A stretch of DNA of 7,504 nucleotides, from NCBI GenBank assembly GCA_945890595.1, contig CAMDCQ010000115.1:1-7504 (forward strand). Direction: 5' to 3'. This document shows, one piece after another, positions 1 through 7,114 of this stretch. This DNA is from Chitinophaga pinensis (GTDB taxonomy: Bacteria; Bacteroidota; Bacteroidia; NS11-12g; UBA9320). The notes beneath the pieces were generated by a model. It saw only the letters and a list, made by a program, of their open reading frames with translations, did not search any database and had not been told where the DNA came from. Numbering within the stretch: position 1 is the first letter of the stretch; each line of letters begins with the position of its first letter. The position numbers and the translations under genes are program-made.

Positions 1-2
1 AG

Positions 3-677
3 AATGGATTTGCCCAGATGCTGAATAGTAAAATTCAAGCTAATTTTGACAGAAATGTAGTTATTACAAAGGGTGATTTTACAGTTGAAAAAGAATTTTT
101 ACACGAGGTTATCGTGAATGAAAATTATGAAACTGCACCGTTTAAAATCAATGATCGTTGGAAGCTTTCGGTGTATAAAATAAATCAAATGAATGCCGAT
201 TTAGCCGAGAAGGTAAATGCGTATATGGCAGATTTAAAAAAACATAAAGTGCTTGATTCTAACGTAGGAAACAGAGGATTTGATTACCTTTCTGCATTAC
301 TGGCCATTGTAACCATGGGTTGGAGTCTGCCGATTTATTTCATTTGGTTATTACTCTTCAAATTGAATGATCGTTTTGTACATAGAAAGTTTAAAAACAT
401 TGTGTTCCGAGATGCCGTGAAAGCATTAGTTGGAATGCTTCAAGGCATTGGTTTAGTTATCGGTGTAGCGATTACAGCTGCGGTTCTTACGCCATCTTAC
501 TGGTGGCTGCTGTTAACCATCAGCGGTATTTATGGTGCTATGTGTTGGTTTAGAACGATAGAAGCATTTCCTCACTTATGGAGCGAACTCCAATGGGTGG
601 GACTATCTGATAACGTAAAAAAAGAAATTACTAAAAAGCGAGAAGCTATTATTGATGCACTAAGCGACTCGCTTTGA
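3..677 (+). CDS. C-terminal part of a multi-pass membrane protein, possibly a phospholipid/glycerol acyltransferase (5' end outside window)
   Basis: The frame is open to the left edge (codons NGFAQ precede the first ATG at 18), so the gene probably starts upstream and this is its C-terminal portion; ATG 18 as the true start is possible but has no convincing ribosome-binding site. Numbered from that Met, residues 1-85 are soluble and charged, with a helical stretch around 52-75. A long hydrophobic region lies at about 91-114, then a basic loop (KLNDRFVHRKFKN), then one or two membrane segments at about 138-177. The protein ends in a charged helix (KKEITKKREAIIDAL). This layout (soluble part, short helix, hydrophobic hairpins, basic loop, charged tail) recalls the C-terminal region of Bacteroidota 1-acyl-glycerol-3-phosphate acyltransferase-like proteins, which act at the inner membrane in phospholipid synthesis. 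The diagnostic HX4D motif would lie outside the window, so the name is a guess and only the membrane nature is well supported. It is the only plus-strand gene and converges with the propeller gene. Confidence 0.6.
   Translation, partial: NGFAQMLNSKIQANFDRNVVITKGDFTVEKEFLHEVIVNENYETAPFKINDRWKLSVYKINQMNADLAEKVNAYMADLKKHKVLDSNVGNRGFDYLSALLAIVTMGWSLPIYFIWLLLFKLNDRFVHRKFKNIVFRDAVKALVGMLQGIGLVIGVAITAAVLTPSYWWLLLTISGIYGAMCWFRTIEAFPHLWSELQWVGLSDNVKKEITKKREAIIDALSDSL
662..674 (+). terminator. Small hairpin at the convergent gene junction, weak terminator candidate
   Basis: The inverted repeat AAGCG-ACT-CGCTT has 5-bp arms and a 3-nt loop. It sits over the last codons of the membrane-protein gene, just before its TGA, and is followed by the T-rich stretch TTGATTCTTT. 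It is at the right place to end plus-strand transcription before the opposing propeller gene. The stem is short, the T-tract is interrupted, and the arms lie inside coding sequence, so it may be chance. Read on the minus strand, no T-tract follows it. Confidence 0.2.
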
Positions 678-681
678 TTCT

Positions 682-3096
682 TTAATGGGTTACGATAACC
701 TTCTTCACTATTCTCTTTTGGTTACTCTGTATTTCTACGAAGTATGTTCCTGCCGATAGTTCACGTACATCTATTTGATTGTTAGCACTTTTAGCAACCA
801 AATCGCCTTTGAGATTATAAAGATTACCGCTGCTATTGTTGGCCCCAACGAGTTTAATGTAATCACTAGAAGGATTAGGATATACGCTAAATTCTTGTGT
901 AGTTATTGTTTGTGTTTTAGCTACTAAATTATTTTTTAAATCAGCAGTCCAAATACCTCTTCCGTGCGTAAAAATAAACAACTTACGGTCACTGTGTCTA
1001 AGTCTAATTTGATCAATAGGTACATTAGGGATACGCATTTCTTTGTTCCAGCTCAATCCACCATTAAGGGTAGAATACAAACCGTAATCAGTTGCAATGA
1101 TAATGTGGGCGCTCATTTCAGGGTCTACTTCTATCCAGTTAACGGGTAAGCTACCTGGCAAATTACTGCTTATGTCCTCCCAAACAGGTTCTGCAGTGTT
1201 GGCACCTTTTATACGCCATAACCTACTTTTAGGGTTTACGTTGGTAAGCCCGCAATAAATGACACTCTCGTCATTTGGATCTACTTCTATACAACCGATA
1301 GTACTTCCTAAGAATAATGGATACTTAGTGGTCCACATGCTTATTTCAGAAGCTTCTGGAGCGGTTGCAGCTTTATCTACTCTATACAGCCTAGACGCGG
1401 TTCCTCCAATGTAAGCGGTTGGATTAATTTCATTACTCAGGCCTATGGCGTAACTGTCACCTACCAAGTCGGTAGTAAGCTTTATCCAACTTGCACCTGC
1501 ATCTACAGAACGAAATATTTCTCTGCGTGTGGGAACGTAAAGTTGATTTCCATCTAGATTATTTATTTCTATCGGGTTAATAAACCAAACGCCATCATCT
1601 CCCCCAACTGCGGTTCTAATAGTACGCCCGATGTTGCTGTTACCTGTGCCCGTTCTCCATAGGTTTAGGTATTGAGACGAGACATATCTAACAGCCGCAT
1701 TTTGTTGATTTACGGCACAAAATGATCCGTCACCTCCCCAGATACTTGGCATATTTGCTGCGCCACTTTGGCTATATCGGGTTCCGTTATCTTGTGTTCC
1801 TCCAATGAGAGAAGTACCCGTAGGGTAAAAATGTCCTGCATAGAATTGTGTAATATTCAGTCCATTGTTTAGCGTAGTAAAGGTAGACATATTGTTTTTG
1901 TCCATTCGATATACGCCGCCGTCATTTCCAACAAGAAGACTTGTATTACTTTCCCAAGTAAGTTCATGGTAATCCGAATGAGAATTAGCCATTTCTCTCC
2001 ATGTCTGACCTCCATCGGTAGAGTATGCAGGTGCTACTGCCGCAGTTACCACAAAATTAGTATCAGCTGGAGCTACGGTAAGAATAAAATCATACCATGC
2101 TTGTGTGTAACTAATAAATGTCGGACTGCTTATTTGTGTCCAAGAAAGGCCCCCGTTTGAGGTTTTATATATTCCTTGCAATGCGTCTCCAGACCCTACA
2201 GCAAGTTGCGCGAACATCACTTGCGGGGATTGTTTGGCATAACTAAAGCTAATTCTGCCGTATCCTGAAGTTGGCCATCCTGCTCCATTTAGTCGTTGCA
2301 CTGATAAATCAGATTCTTTCATTTTTACGATTCCGTAGGCATCGAATGCAGCCATAATATAGCCATCGTCTGTTGCTTTTATTTCGTATACTCTACCGCT
2401 AGGCATCTGACTTACTCTGCTAAAAGTAGCACCACCATCGGTACTTCTCCAAACACCACTGGTGTGCGTCGCTACATAAAGGGTGCTGTCTATCGTTAGT
2501 GAATGCTCTACATCCCAAATACCATTTAAGGCAGTGGTAGCAGTATGAGCAAGGTGTTCAAAGGTTTTAGCACCGTCTCTAGATCTAAAAAGACCAAGCC
2601 CGCCTAGGTCTGCTGAGTTACCAAAAGCCTCACCTGTTCCATAGTAGAACACATTTTTATCAAAAGGACTTTGGGTAATACAGGTAGCAGATAGGGTAGG
2701 AGCATTATTGTCTACAATAGCCCATGAAGCACCTTTGTTTTCAGAAACCCAAATTCCGCCAGAAACGCCTGCACACAGGAACCGGTTTGCATTGAAACGA
2801 TCTATAATGATACTTCTGTTACGGCCACCTACATTGTCTGGTCCTACTTCAGTGATGTTTTCTAAATTATTTTCTGCTTTCTTATAAAGCGCAGCGTTAG
2901 CTTGGTCTGCAGCATACCATTTGGCGTGCATTCCAGCTGGTATCTTGCCATTTTCGTCACCTTTTAGTTCAAGGTATTGGTCCATCCATCCCGGATGCTG
3001 TAAGGTGCTGTCTGCGTTTTTGTCTTTTTTTAGATAGACAAAGGTCACAATGCTTACTAAAATCAGAACGCCAATCCCAAGAACTTTATATTTCAT
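682..3096 (-). CDS. Secreted Asp-box (BNR)/sortilin-like beta-propeller protein with type IX secretion C-terminal sorting domain
   Basis: This 804-aa protein is built on a repeated beta-propeller fold. After a hydrophobic N-terminal segment (about residues 5-21) come at least seven Asp-box-like motifs of the form SxDxGxxW/F: SENKGASW (~118), SRDGAKTF (~172), STDGGATF (~218), TSNGGLSW (~312), STDGGQTW (~359), SVDAGASW (~530) and STLNGGLSW (~675). Such motifs mark sortilin/VPS10- and sialidase-type propellers. The last ~70 residues (from FSVYPNPSSDYIKL through DVRELSAGTYFVEI to the basic end KRIVKKVIVTH) match the type A Por-secretion tail that directs Sec-exported proteins through the type IX system to the cell surface or medium. 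The exact role is unknown; binding of protein or glycan is an inference. Start choice: ATG 3096 is preferred, with an A-rich leader (TTAAAAAAAGAT) before it; an in-frame TTG at 3111 would add five residues and abut the VOC stop codon. The N-terminal segment has no obvious AXA cleavage site and no lipobox Cys. Confidence 0.88.
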   Translation of the reverse strand: MKYKVLGIGVLILVSIVTFVYLKKDKNADSTLQHPGWMDQYLELKGDENGKIPAGMHAKWYAADQANAALYKKAENNLENITEVGPDNVGGRNRSIIIDRFNANRFLCAGVSGGIWVSENKGASWAIVDNNAPTLSATCITQSPFDKNVFYYGTGEAFGNSADLGGLGLFRSRDGAKTFEHLAHTATTALNGIWDVEHSLTIDSTLYVATHTSGVWRSTDGGATFSRVSQMPSGRVYEIKATDDGYIMAAFDAYGIVKMKESDLSVQRLNGAGWPTSGYGRISFSYAKQSPQVMFAQLAVGSGDALQGIYKTSNGGLSWTQISSPTFISYTQAWYDFILTVAPADTNFVVTAAVAPAYSTDGGQTWREMANSHSDYHELTWESNTSLLVGNDGGVYRMDKNNMSTFTTLNNGLNITQFYAGHFYPTGTSLIGGTQDNGTRYSQSGAANMPSIWGGDGSFCAVNQQNAAVRYVSSQYLNLWRTGTGNSNIGRTIRTAVGGDDGVWFINPIEINNLDGNQLYVPTRREIFRSVDAGASWIKLTTDLVGDSYAIGLSNEINPTAYIGGTASRLYRVDKAATAPEASEISMWTTKYPLFLGSTIGCIEVDPNDESVIYCGLTNVNPKSRLWRIKGANTAEPVWEDISSNLPGSLPVNWIEVDPEMSAHIIIATDYGLYSTLNGGLSWNKEMRIPNVPIDQIRLRHSDRKLFIFTHGRGIWTADLKNNLVAKTQTITTQEFSVYPNPSSDYIKLVGANNSSGNLYNLKGDLVAKSANNQIDVRELSAGTYFVEIQSNQKRIVKKVIVTH
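685..900 (-). other. Type A C-terminal sorting domain (type IX secretion signal) of the propeller protein
   Basis: This region encodes about the last 72 residues of the propeller protein. It shows the hallmarks of the family: the opening YPNPSSDYIKL motif, a central LYNLKGDLV strand, the DVRELSAGTYFVEI stretch, and a basic terminal strand ending in IVKKVIVTH. In known cases this domain is recognised by the type IX translocon and removed by the PorU sortase, often with attachment of the cargo to A-LPS. That the host has a type IX system is inferred from this domain; no secretion-machinery gene is visible in the window. Confidence 0.88.
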
Positions 3097-3111
3097 ATCT
3101 TTTTTTAACAA

Positions 3112-4167
3112 TTAATCTTTCTTTCTGTTTAGTGCCATGCTCTTTATCATCCATTTTGGTAATGGCTTTAGCGCATTTCGTTTTCTTAAATCAAGGTACC
3201 AGCCTATCTTTTTTAGTATAGGTATTTTGTGTGTTTCCACAAATTCTATAAGCGTTCCGTCTGGATCTTCTATGTAGCTAAAATGACCAGCTGCCTCGCC
3301 CATATCAAAAGAGTTTGCACTATCTACCGTGAATGGATGACCTGCAGTTTCACATTCTTGCTGTAATTCTTTCATACCAATAATATCATAGCAGAGGTGA
3401 ATAAAACCTAGATCTCCCCAAAAACGATTTTTATAAATATTCTCACCAGGCTGGTCAAGATTTTGAACAAGTTCGATTTGCGATGCTCCAAGCAATGGGC
3501 TAAAACTTCCTTTTCGTGCTTCGCTGTGCGTTAAAATTGCACGTTTAAAGTTGTTTTTTCCACCATTTAATATGGACAAATCATTGAACGAGCCTTCATC
3601 TTCCCAAATTACAGTATCGTAGCCCAATATGGTTTTGTAAAATTCTTTAGATTTTTCAATGTCAGAAACACCTAAAATAGCACCGTAAACGCCTCCCGTG
3701 TCATCGCCTCTTTGACTAAACCAGTTGTCAGATTCAGTAATTTGAAATAAATTACCATATGGATCTTTCACAAAAAAATGCAATAAACCATTCGGCGTTT
3801 CTTCTACGTGTTTTGATACAAGGTATGCTTTGTCAAAATTGGCAAAAGCCAATTTCACGTTGGGGCTTTTTATCTTACAAATATTTATACCTAAATCTCC
3901 TAGCATGAGATCTTTTTCAGCAGCAACAGGGGTGCGGCTAGTGTATTGCCATATCTCAAATCCCCCGCCTCCTTGCATATTAAGTGCAAGTATCGCATGT
4001 CTGTCATGAGGAGCCCCGCCAGTATAGGGTAACATTAATGCTGCAGTTGCAGCCTCTTCAAATACGGGTACATCCATATTAAAATTCTTACGATACCATG
4101 TCCATGCATCGTGCACATTTGGGATTCCTATTCCCATCTGTTGTATTCCGCTGATTGTTTTTTTCAA
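3112..4167 (-). CDS. Two-domain VOC superfamily protein (glyoxalase/extradiol dioxygenase fold), TTG start
   Basis: This 351-aa cytoplasmic protein (no signal peptide) contains two tandem VOC domains. Domain 1 covers about residues 5-146, opening with GIQQMGIGIPNVHDAWTWYR and closing with DPYGNLFQITES. Domain 2 covers about 158-312, opening with GVYGAILGVSDIEKSKEFY and closing with DPDGTLIEFVETH. A basic tail of about 40 residues follows. VOC proteins are metal-dependent lyases, dioxygenases, isomerases or binding proteins. Aligned by eye to glyoxalase-type ligand positions, domain 2 keeps E232, H257 and E308 but has Gly/Ala where the first His is expected. Domain 1 has Q10, E71 and Q142 and lacks a clear ligand at the second-module position. 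Domain 2 is therefore the likelier active site, and the substrate cannot be named. The start is TTG 4167: no in-frame ATG or GTG lies upstream before the stop at 4258-4260, and the next ATG (residue 11, base 4137) would remove most of the first beta strand. The gene follows the small barrel gene after 96 nt and precedes the propeller gene closely. Confidence 0.85.
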   Translation of the reverse strand: MKKTISGIQQMGIGIPNVHDAWTWYRKNFNMDVPVFEEAATAALMLPYTGGAPHDRHAILALNMQGGGGFEIWQYTSRTPVAAEKDLMLGDLGINICKIKSPNVKLAFANFDKAYLVSKHVEETPNGLLHFFVKDPYGNLFQITESDNWFSQRGDDTGGVYGAILGVSDIEKSKEFYKTILGYDTVIWEDEGSFNDLSILNGGKNNFKRAILTHSEARKGSFSPLLGASQIELVQNLDQPGENIYKNRFWGDLGFIHLCYDIIGMKELQQECETAGHPFTVDSANSFDMGEAAGHFSYIEDPDGTLIEFVETHKIPILKKIGWYLDLRKRNALKPLPKWMIKSMALNRKKD

Positions 4168-4200
4168 GGTGGGCGAAAATACTTTTTGTGCGCGTGCTAG

Positions 4201-4215
4201 GCAAATCGAATTTGC
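4201..4215. repeat. Perfect 6-bp inverted repeat in the gap upstream of the VOC gene
   Basis: The dyad GCAAAT-CGA-ATTTGC has a 3-bp centre and can be extended to about 8 bp per arm if one base is bulged (minus strand TAGCAAAT / ATTTGC-C-TA). It is centred 40 bp upstream of the TTG start of the VOC gene and about 55 bp past the stop codon of the preceding gene. No T-tract follows it on either strand, so it does not look like an intrinsic terminator. It could be an operator or a short RNA hairpin. No clear Bacteroidota promoter (TAnnTTTG with an upstream TTTG at proper spacing) was found around it. The remaining ~80 bases of this gap hold nothing else I recognise. Confidence 0.4.
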
Positions 4216-4263
4216 TAACGTATAAATGAGGAAAAATAAACTATCTGTCTGCGGTATTTAGGG

Positions 4264-5025
4264 CTAAAAAATATAACCAATTTTAACAAATGCAGAAAGC
4301 CAATCGGTCAGCAAAAGATCATTGAAATATAATGTTTTTGGATCGTTAGAATGCGCGAAATAACTGGTGTTGTAGTTGGATTCATTGCCGTAATAGTCAA
4401 ATTTAACCGGGATGTGTAGTCTAAATCGATAGCCAAACCCTACAATCAGGTTATTTTCCATGAGCCATTGTCTTCCCCCTCCAAAAGCTAAACTTACGGT
4501 GGTTACACTTGTTTTCTCTTCCGCTATAGGAACTAGCTCTGGGCGCTGTGTATCCGAATTATAAAATTCGGTTTGGTAAGACGATCCTGTAAAATGGGTA
4601 CTATGTAATCCCATTCCATATTCATAATATTTGCCGATAGGGAAAAGTGCACTCGTTTTATCACGGTACACTTTATAACTAATGTCAAAACCATTTTGCT
4701 TGGTGTACCCGATTTTTTCAGCAGGTAATGTAGAATCAGAATAATAGGATACCATGTTGTTGAGTGAAGATTTGGTCCAAGGGCTCGAAACAAATTTATT
4801 ATGGGAAAATCGTGCTGAAATGCTTTTGTTGTTTCTTAGGTAATGCTCTATACCTAGATTTATTTTTAACGAAGGCTTGAGTACTTCATACGCATCAAAG
4901 ATCATATCGGGAATTTCTGCGTCTACAAAAACGATATTTTTTTTATCAAGAATATTTTTTTGCGCGAAGGAACTGTGAGCGACACATAAAACAATGATAT
5001 TTAGCAGCAATCTGTATTTTTTCAT
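4264..5025 (-). CDS. Exported small protein, predicted outer-membrane beta-barrel, function unknown
   Basis: I do not recognise the family of this 253-aa protein. It starts at ATG 5025 with a clear Sec signal peptide: basic MKKYR, the hydrophobic core LLLNIIVLCVAHSS, and probable cleavage after SFA before QKN (around residue 21). The mature part alternates polar and hydrophobic/aromatic residues in short blocks separated by Asn/Ser/Asp/Gly-rich turns. Examples are SLKINLGIEHYL, SISARFSHNKF, FDISYKVYRD, VSLAFGGGRQWL, LIVGFGYRFRLHI and the final AFVKIGYIF, and the chain ends in Phe. This is the usual look of a small outer-membrane beta-barrel; the length would fit 8 to 10 strands, which is an inference. 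Its ATG lies one nucleotide after the TAA of the M48 protease gene, so the two are very probably co-transcribed and translationally coupled. A functional partnership with the protease is plausible but unproven. A periplasmic beta-sandwich protein is the main alternative. Confidence 0.78.
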   Translation of the reverse strand: MKKYRLLLNIIVLCVAHSSFAQKNILDKKNIVFVDAEIPDMIFDAYEVLKPSLKINLGIEHYLRNNKSISARFSHNKFVSSPWTKSSLNNMVSYYSDSTLPAEKIGYTKQNGFDISYKVYRDKTSALFPIGKYYEYGMGLHSTHFTGSSYQTEFYNSDTQRPELVPIAEEKTSVTTVSLAFGGGRQWLMENNLIVGFGYRFRLHIPVKFDYYGNESNYNTSYFAHSNDPKTLYFNDLLLTDWLSAFVKIGYIF

Positions 5026-5026
5026 T

Positions 5027-7111
5027 TTAATCTTCTAAAAGTTTATTTAGATAAATGGTGGTTAAGTTTTTGTTGTCTAGTGACTCATTGCATTCGAGCG
5101 CCTTTTTCTTAACGATTTTATTGTTCTTTAAATCAAAGACAATATAGAATAATTGGTATTCGTGATCTTTTAGAAACAATTTCAAAACACCAAAGGGAAG
5201 ATAGTTAGGTACAAATAAGGAAAGCAGTAGACTCTTATTAAAACCACGACTGGTTCCTTTATAAGATCTAGCCCCAATCCACATTACGTAGTCTGTTTGA
5301 TATTTAGATCTAATAGAGTCAAGTTTATCTTGAGAAGCGGTCAGTATTTCTTCGTTGTTCTTAAATTTACGAATATCAAATCGGCTTATGTAATTGCCAA
5401 GGGTTGATATATCGTCAAACTTATCTCCATCGTCAGATTTTAAATTTCGTACGTCCAAAATAGAGTATTCAAGCGATTTTCTAACCAAAATATCATCTAG
5501 GGTTTGCAGTAAATTCTGCTCATTTGCATAGGTAGCAGAGTAGTCAATATATCCTTGTGTACGTTCATCTATTCTTACATAATAGGGATTGTAAATCACG
5601 ATATTTTTTAAATCTTTAAGTGACAAAGAGTGGGCCATTGTGTCTTCATTAGTAATTTTTTCATCACTATTTTTTTGTAGATATTGGTTAAACTCGCTTG
5701 TAAATAACTCTGTTTCGGTTATCCCTTTTAACATTGGTAAGAGTTCTTTGGTTACCGCATTTCTAGTTTTCGCACTATCAAATTGGTTTTTAACCGATTG
5801 TTTCCAAGTTTTAGATTCTGAGGAGACCAAAAGATCGAGTGATCTAATCACCATTGCTTTGTTATAGTCTGTACTACTTTCTTTAAACGTATTAAAGGAA
5901 TGTATACTGGTAAGCAAAATATTATTCAGGTTTTGTCCCTTATAGAGTGTATACCACACATTAAATAATGAGCCGCTGTATTCTGCTGACTTCTCTGGAA
6001 TGTCATAGTTGATTACACGTAATTCAGATACCGTTACCATAGCAAGGGAGATATACTTATTGTACCATTCCTTATTACCGGGGTCTCTTAAACGCATTAA
6101 ATAGGCATTGTAAATTCCCTTTGCATAATAGTGGTTATCAAATAGCATCAGTAATTGTTCTTTGCGAGCCAAGTACTTAAGCTTATCAAAATTGCTTTCG
6201 TTTATATTTTTGAAAACGTCACTTCCAAGACTATTTCTGCCAGCAATGGTGTCTTTGCAATAAGCCATGCGCATTTCAACCTCCGGATGGGTGCTGTAAT
6301 TTTCGGTTCTTTTGGTATTCCTTTTTATTTTTAGAGAATCAGGTAAAAAGCCTTCTGGTAAAACGAAGTCAGCAAGGTTGTAAATGTCTTCTTCTATGGC
6401 AGTATCCTTATAGCCTAAGTCAGCTGTTTTTAGCTTCGATAATCCTGTAAATATAGCAGATGTATCGTATGTTGTTTTAAGATAAAGATCTAGTGCTTGG
6501 ATGTCGGCTTCTTGTTCTAAGGATTGTGAAAAGAGATGCTCTGCTTCCCAACTCTGGTCTACCGTAAGATCTGTATACTGGTCTTTGCCGCGGGCTATTT
6601 TAATACGTTCGCTAAAGCCTTTCTCGTTATGTTGTTTGATGTAATGCACTATTTCGTGGCCCACTACAAAAGCCAATTCGGCTTCATTGTCAAGATAGGC
6701 TAATAAACCTACGGTAAAAAATATATCTCCTTGATCTGTTGAAAAGGCATTTACATAAGGAGCTTTGTATGCGTACAAATGAATCTTTGTTCTTATTTCA
6801 GGTAAATCTCGGAGTAATTCATCTGCGATGCCGTTTATGAGTTTTGTGTAGTCGTCGTTTATGTAGATGTCTCCGCTATTTTTTATAGCGTCAATAAGGT
6901 AAGTTGCTTGTTCGCTGTTTTTGAGTCGAGCGAGTCTTATTTCCCTTGGCTCAAAGTAGGATGAGTCCACAATTAGATCTCTCTTTAATGCGAATTTTTC
7001 GGATGAAGATTGAAATATTTCGTTTGGTATTTCACCATGAGATTGCAAACTAATTTGGCAGTATGCATGGTTTAATACGAACGTTAGAATGGTGAATAAT
7101 AGGTGTCTCAT
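5027..7111 (-). CDS. Exported M48-family zinc metalloprotease with long uncharacterised C-terminal region
   Basis: This 694-aa protein starts at ATG 7111. Residues 1-18 form a signal peptide (LLFTILTFVLNHAYC before QISLQ); there is a Cys at 18, but the preceding HAY does not fit a lipobox. The catalytic domain spans about 85-285. It contains NAFST (121-125), where M48 enzymes have their NAF motif, then FFTVGLLAYLDNEAELAFVV, the zinc motif HEIVH (H152, E153, H156), the third-ligand region LEQEAD (likely E201), and STHPEVEMR (273-281), the conserved THP motif. All key residues are present, so an active endopeptidase in the periplasm or at the outer membrane is expected, as for BepA-like M48 enzymes that act on outer-membrane proteins. 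The remaining ~400 residues are not obviously TPR repeats: first mostly helical (about 300-550), then an apparent alpha/beta module (about 600-694) with TDYVMWIGA and LFYIVFDLKNNKIV. The gene lies 3 nt after one barrel gene and 1 nt before another. Substrate unknown. Confidence 0.9.
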   Translation of the reverse strand: MRHLLFTILTFVLNHAYCQISLQSHGEIPNEIFQSSSEKFALKRDLIVDSSYFEPREIRLARLKNSEQATYLIDAIKNSGDIYINDDYTKLINGIADELLRDLPEIRTKIHLYAYKAPYVNAFSTDQGDIFFTVGLLAYLDNEAELAFVVGHEIVHYIKQHNEKGFSERIKIARGKDQYTDLTVDQSWEAEHLFSQSLEQEADIQALDLYLKTTYDTSAIFTGLSKLKTADLGYKDTAIEEDIYNLADFVLPEGFLPDSLKIKRNTKRTENYSTHPEVEMRMAYCKDTIAGRNSLGSDVFKNINESNFDKLKYLARKEQLLMLFDNHYYAKGIYNAYLMRLRDPGNKEWYNKYISLAMVTVSELRVINYDIPEKSAEYSGSLFNVWYTLYKGQNLNNILLTSIHSFNTFKESSTDYNKAMVIRSLDLLVSSESKTWKQSVKNQFDSAKTRNAVTKELLPMLKGITETELFTSEFNQYLQKNSDEKITNEDTMAHSLSLKDLKNIVIYNPYYVRIDERTQGYIDYSATYANEQNLLQTLDDILVRKSLEYSILDVRNLKSDDGDKFDDISTLGNYISRFDIRKFKNNEEILTASQDKLDSIRSKYQTDYVMWIGARSYKGTSRGFNKSLLLSLFVPNYLPFGVLKLFLKDHEYQLFYIVFDLKNNKIVKKKALECNESLDNKNLTTIYLNKLLED
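6644..6658 (-). other. HEIVH zinc-binding active-site motif of the M48 protease
   Basis: These five codons encode the HExxH motif (residues 152-156). The two His residues bind zinc and the Glu activates water in this protease class. The downstream LEQEAD (199-203) supplies the probable third ligand, and the THP motif at 274-276 follows at the spacing usual for M48. The intact set argues against a pseudo-enzyme. Confidence 0.9.
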
Positions 7112-7114
7112 GGC

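Noticed and set aside
964..1149. Short plus-strand open frame opposite the propeller gene
   Set aside because: It lies fully inside a well-supported gene on the other strand, and its composition and lack of any domain fit a chance frame.
1966..2160. Short plus-strand open frame opposite the propeller gene
   Set aside because: It is Cys/Ser/Arg-rich with no motif and is entirely antisense to the repeated propeller region, so it is a shadow frame.
682..3096. Sialidase annotation for the Asp-box protein
   Set aside because: Asp boxes occur in many propellers. The arginine triad and RIP motif of sialidases are not evident, so only a propeller is claimed.
682..3096. DNA-level tandem repeats from the propeller motifs
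   Set aside because: The repetition is at protein level only, with diverged codons; no nucleotide repeat array or CRISPR-like spacing is present.
4168..4263. Bacteroidota-type promoter near the inverted repeat (TCGATTTG on the minus strand)
   Set aside because: It matches seven of eight positions of TAnnTTTG but has no upstream TTTG-type element at proper spacing, and it overlaps the dyad arm.
4533..4793. 86-codon minus-strand frame inside the 253-aa barrel gene
   Set aside because: It is in a different frame of the same strand as a gene with a clear signal peptide and a coherent strand pattern; it shows no independent signal.
5640..5867. 75-codon plus-strand frame opposite the M48 protease, with a hydrophobic look
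   Set aside because: It is antisense to the protease's coding sequence. The hydrophobic residues arise from reading Lys/Glu/Asn-rich codons backwards.
7058..7111. Lipoprotein signal (Cys18) on the M48 protease
   Set aside because: The residues before the Cys are HAY, which does not fit the lipobox pattern; an ordinary signal peptide fits better.
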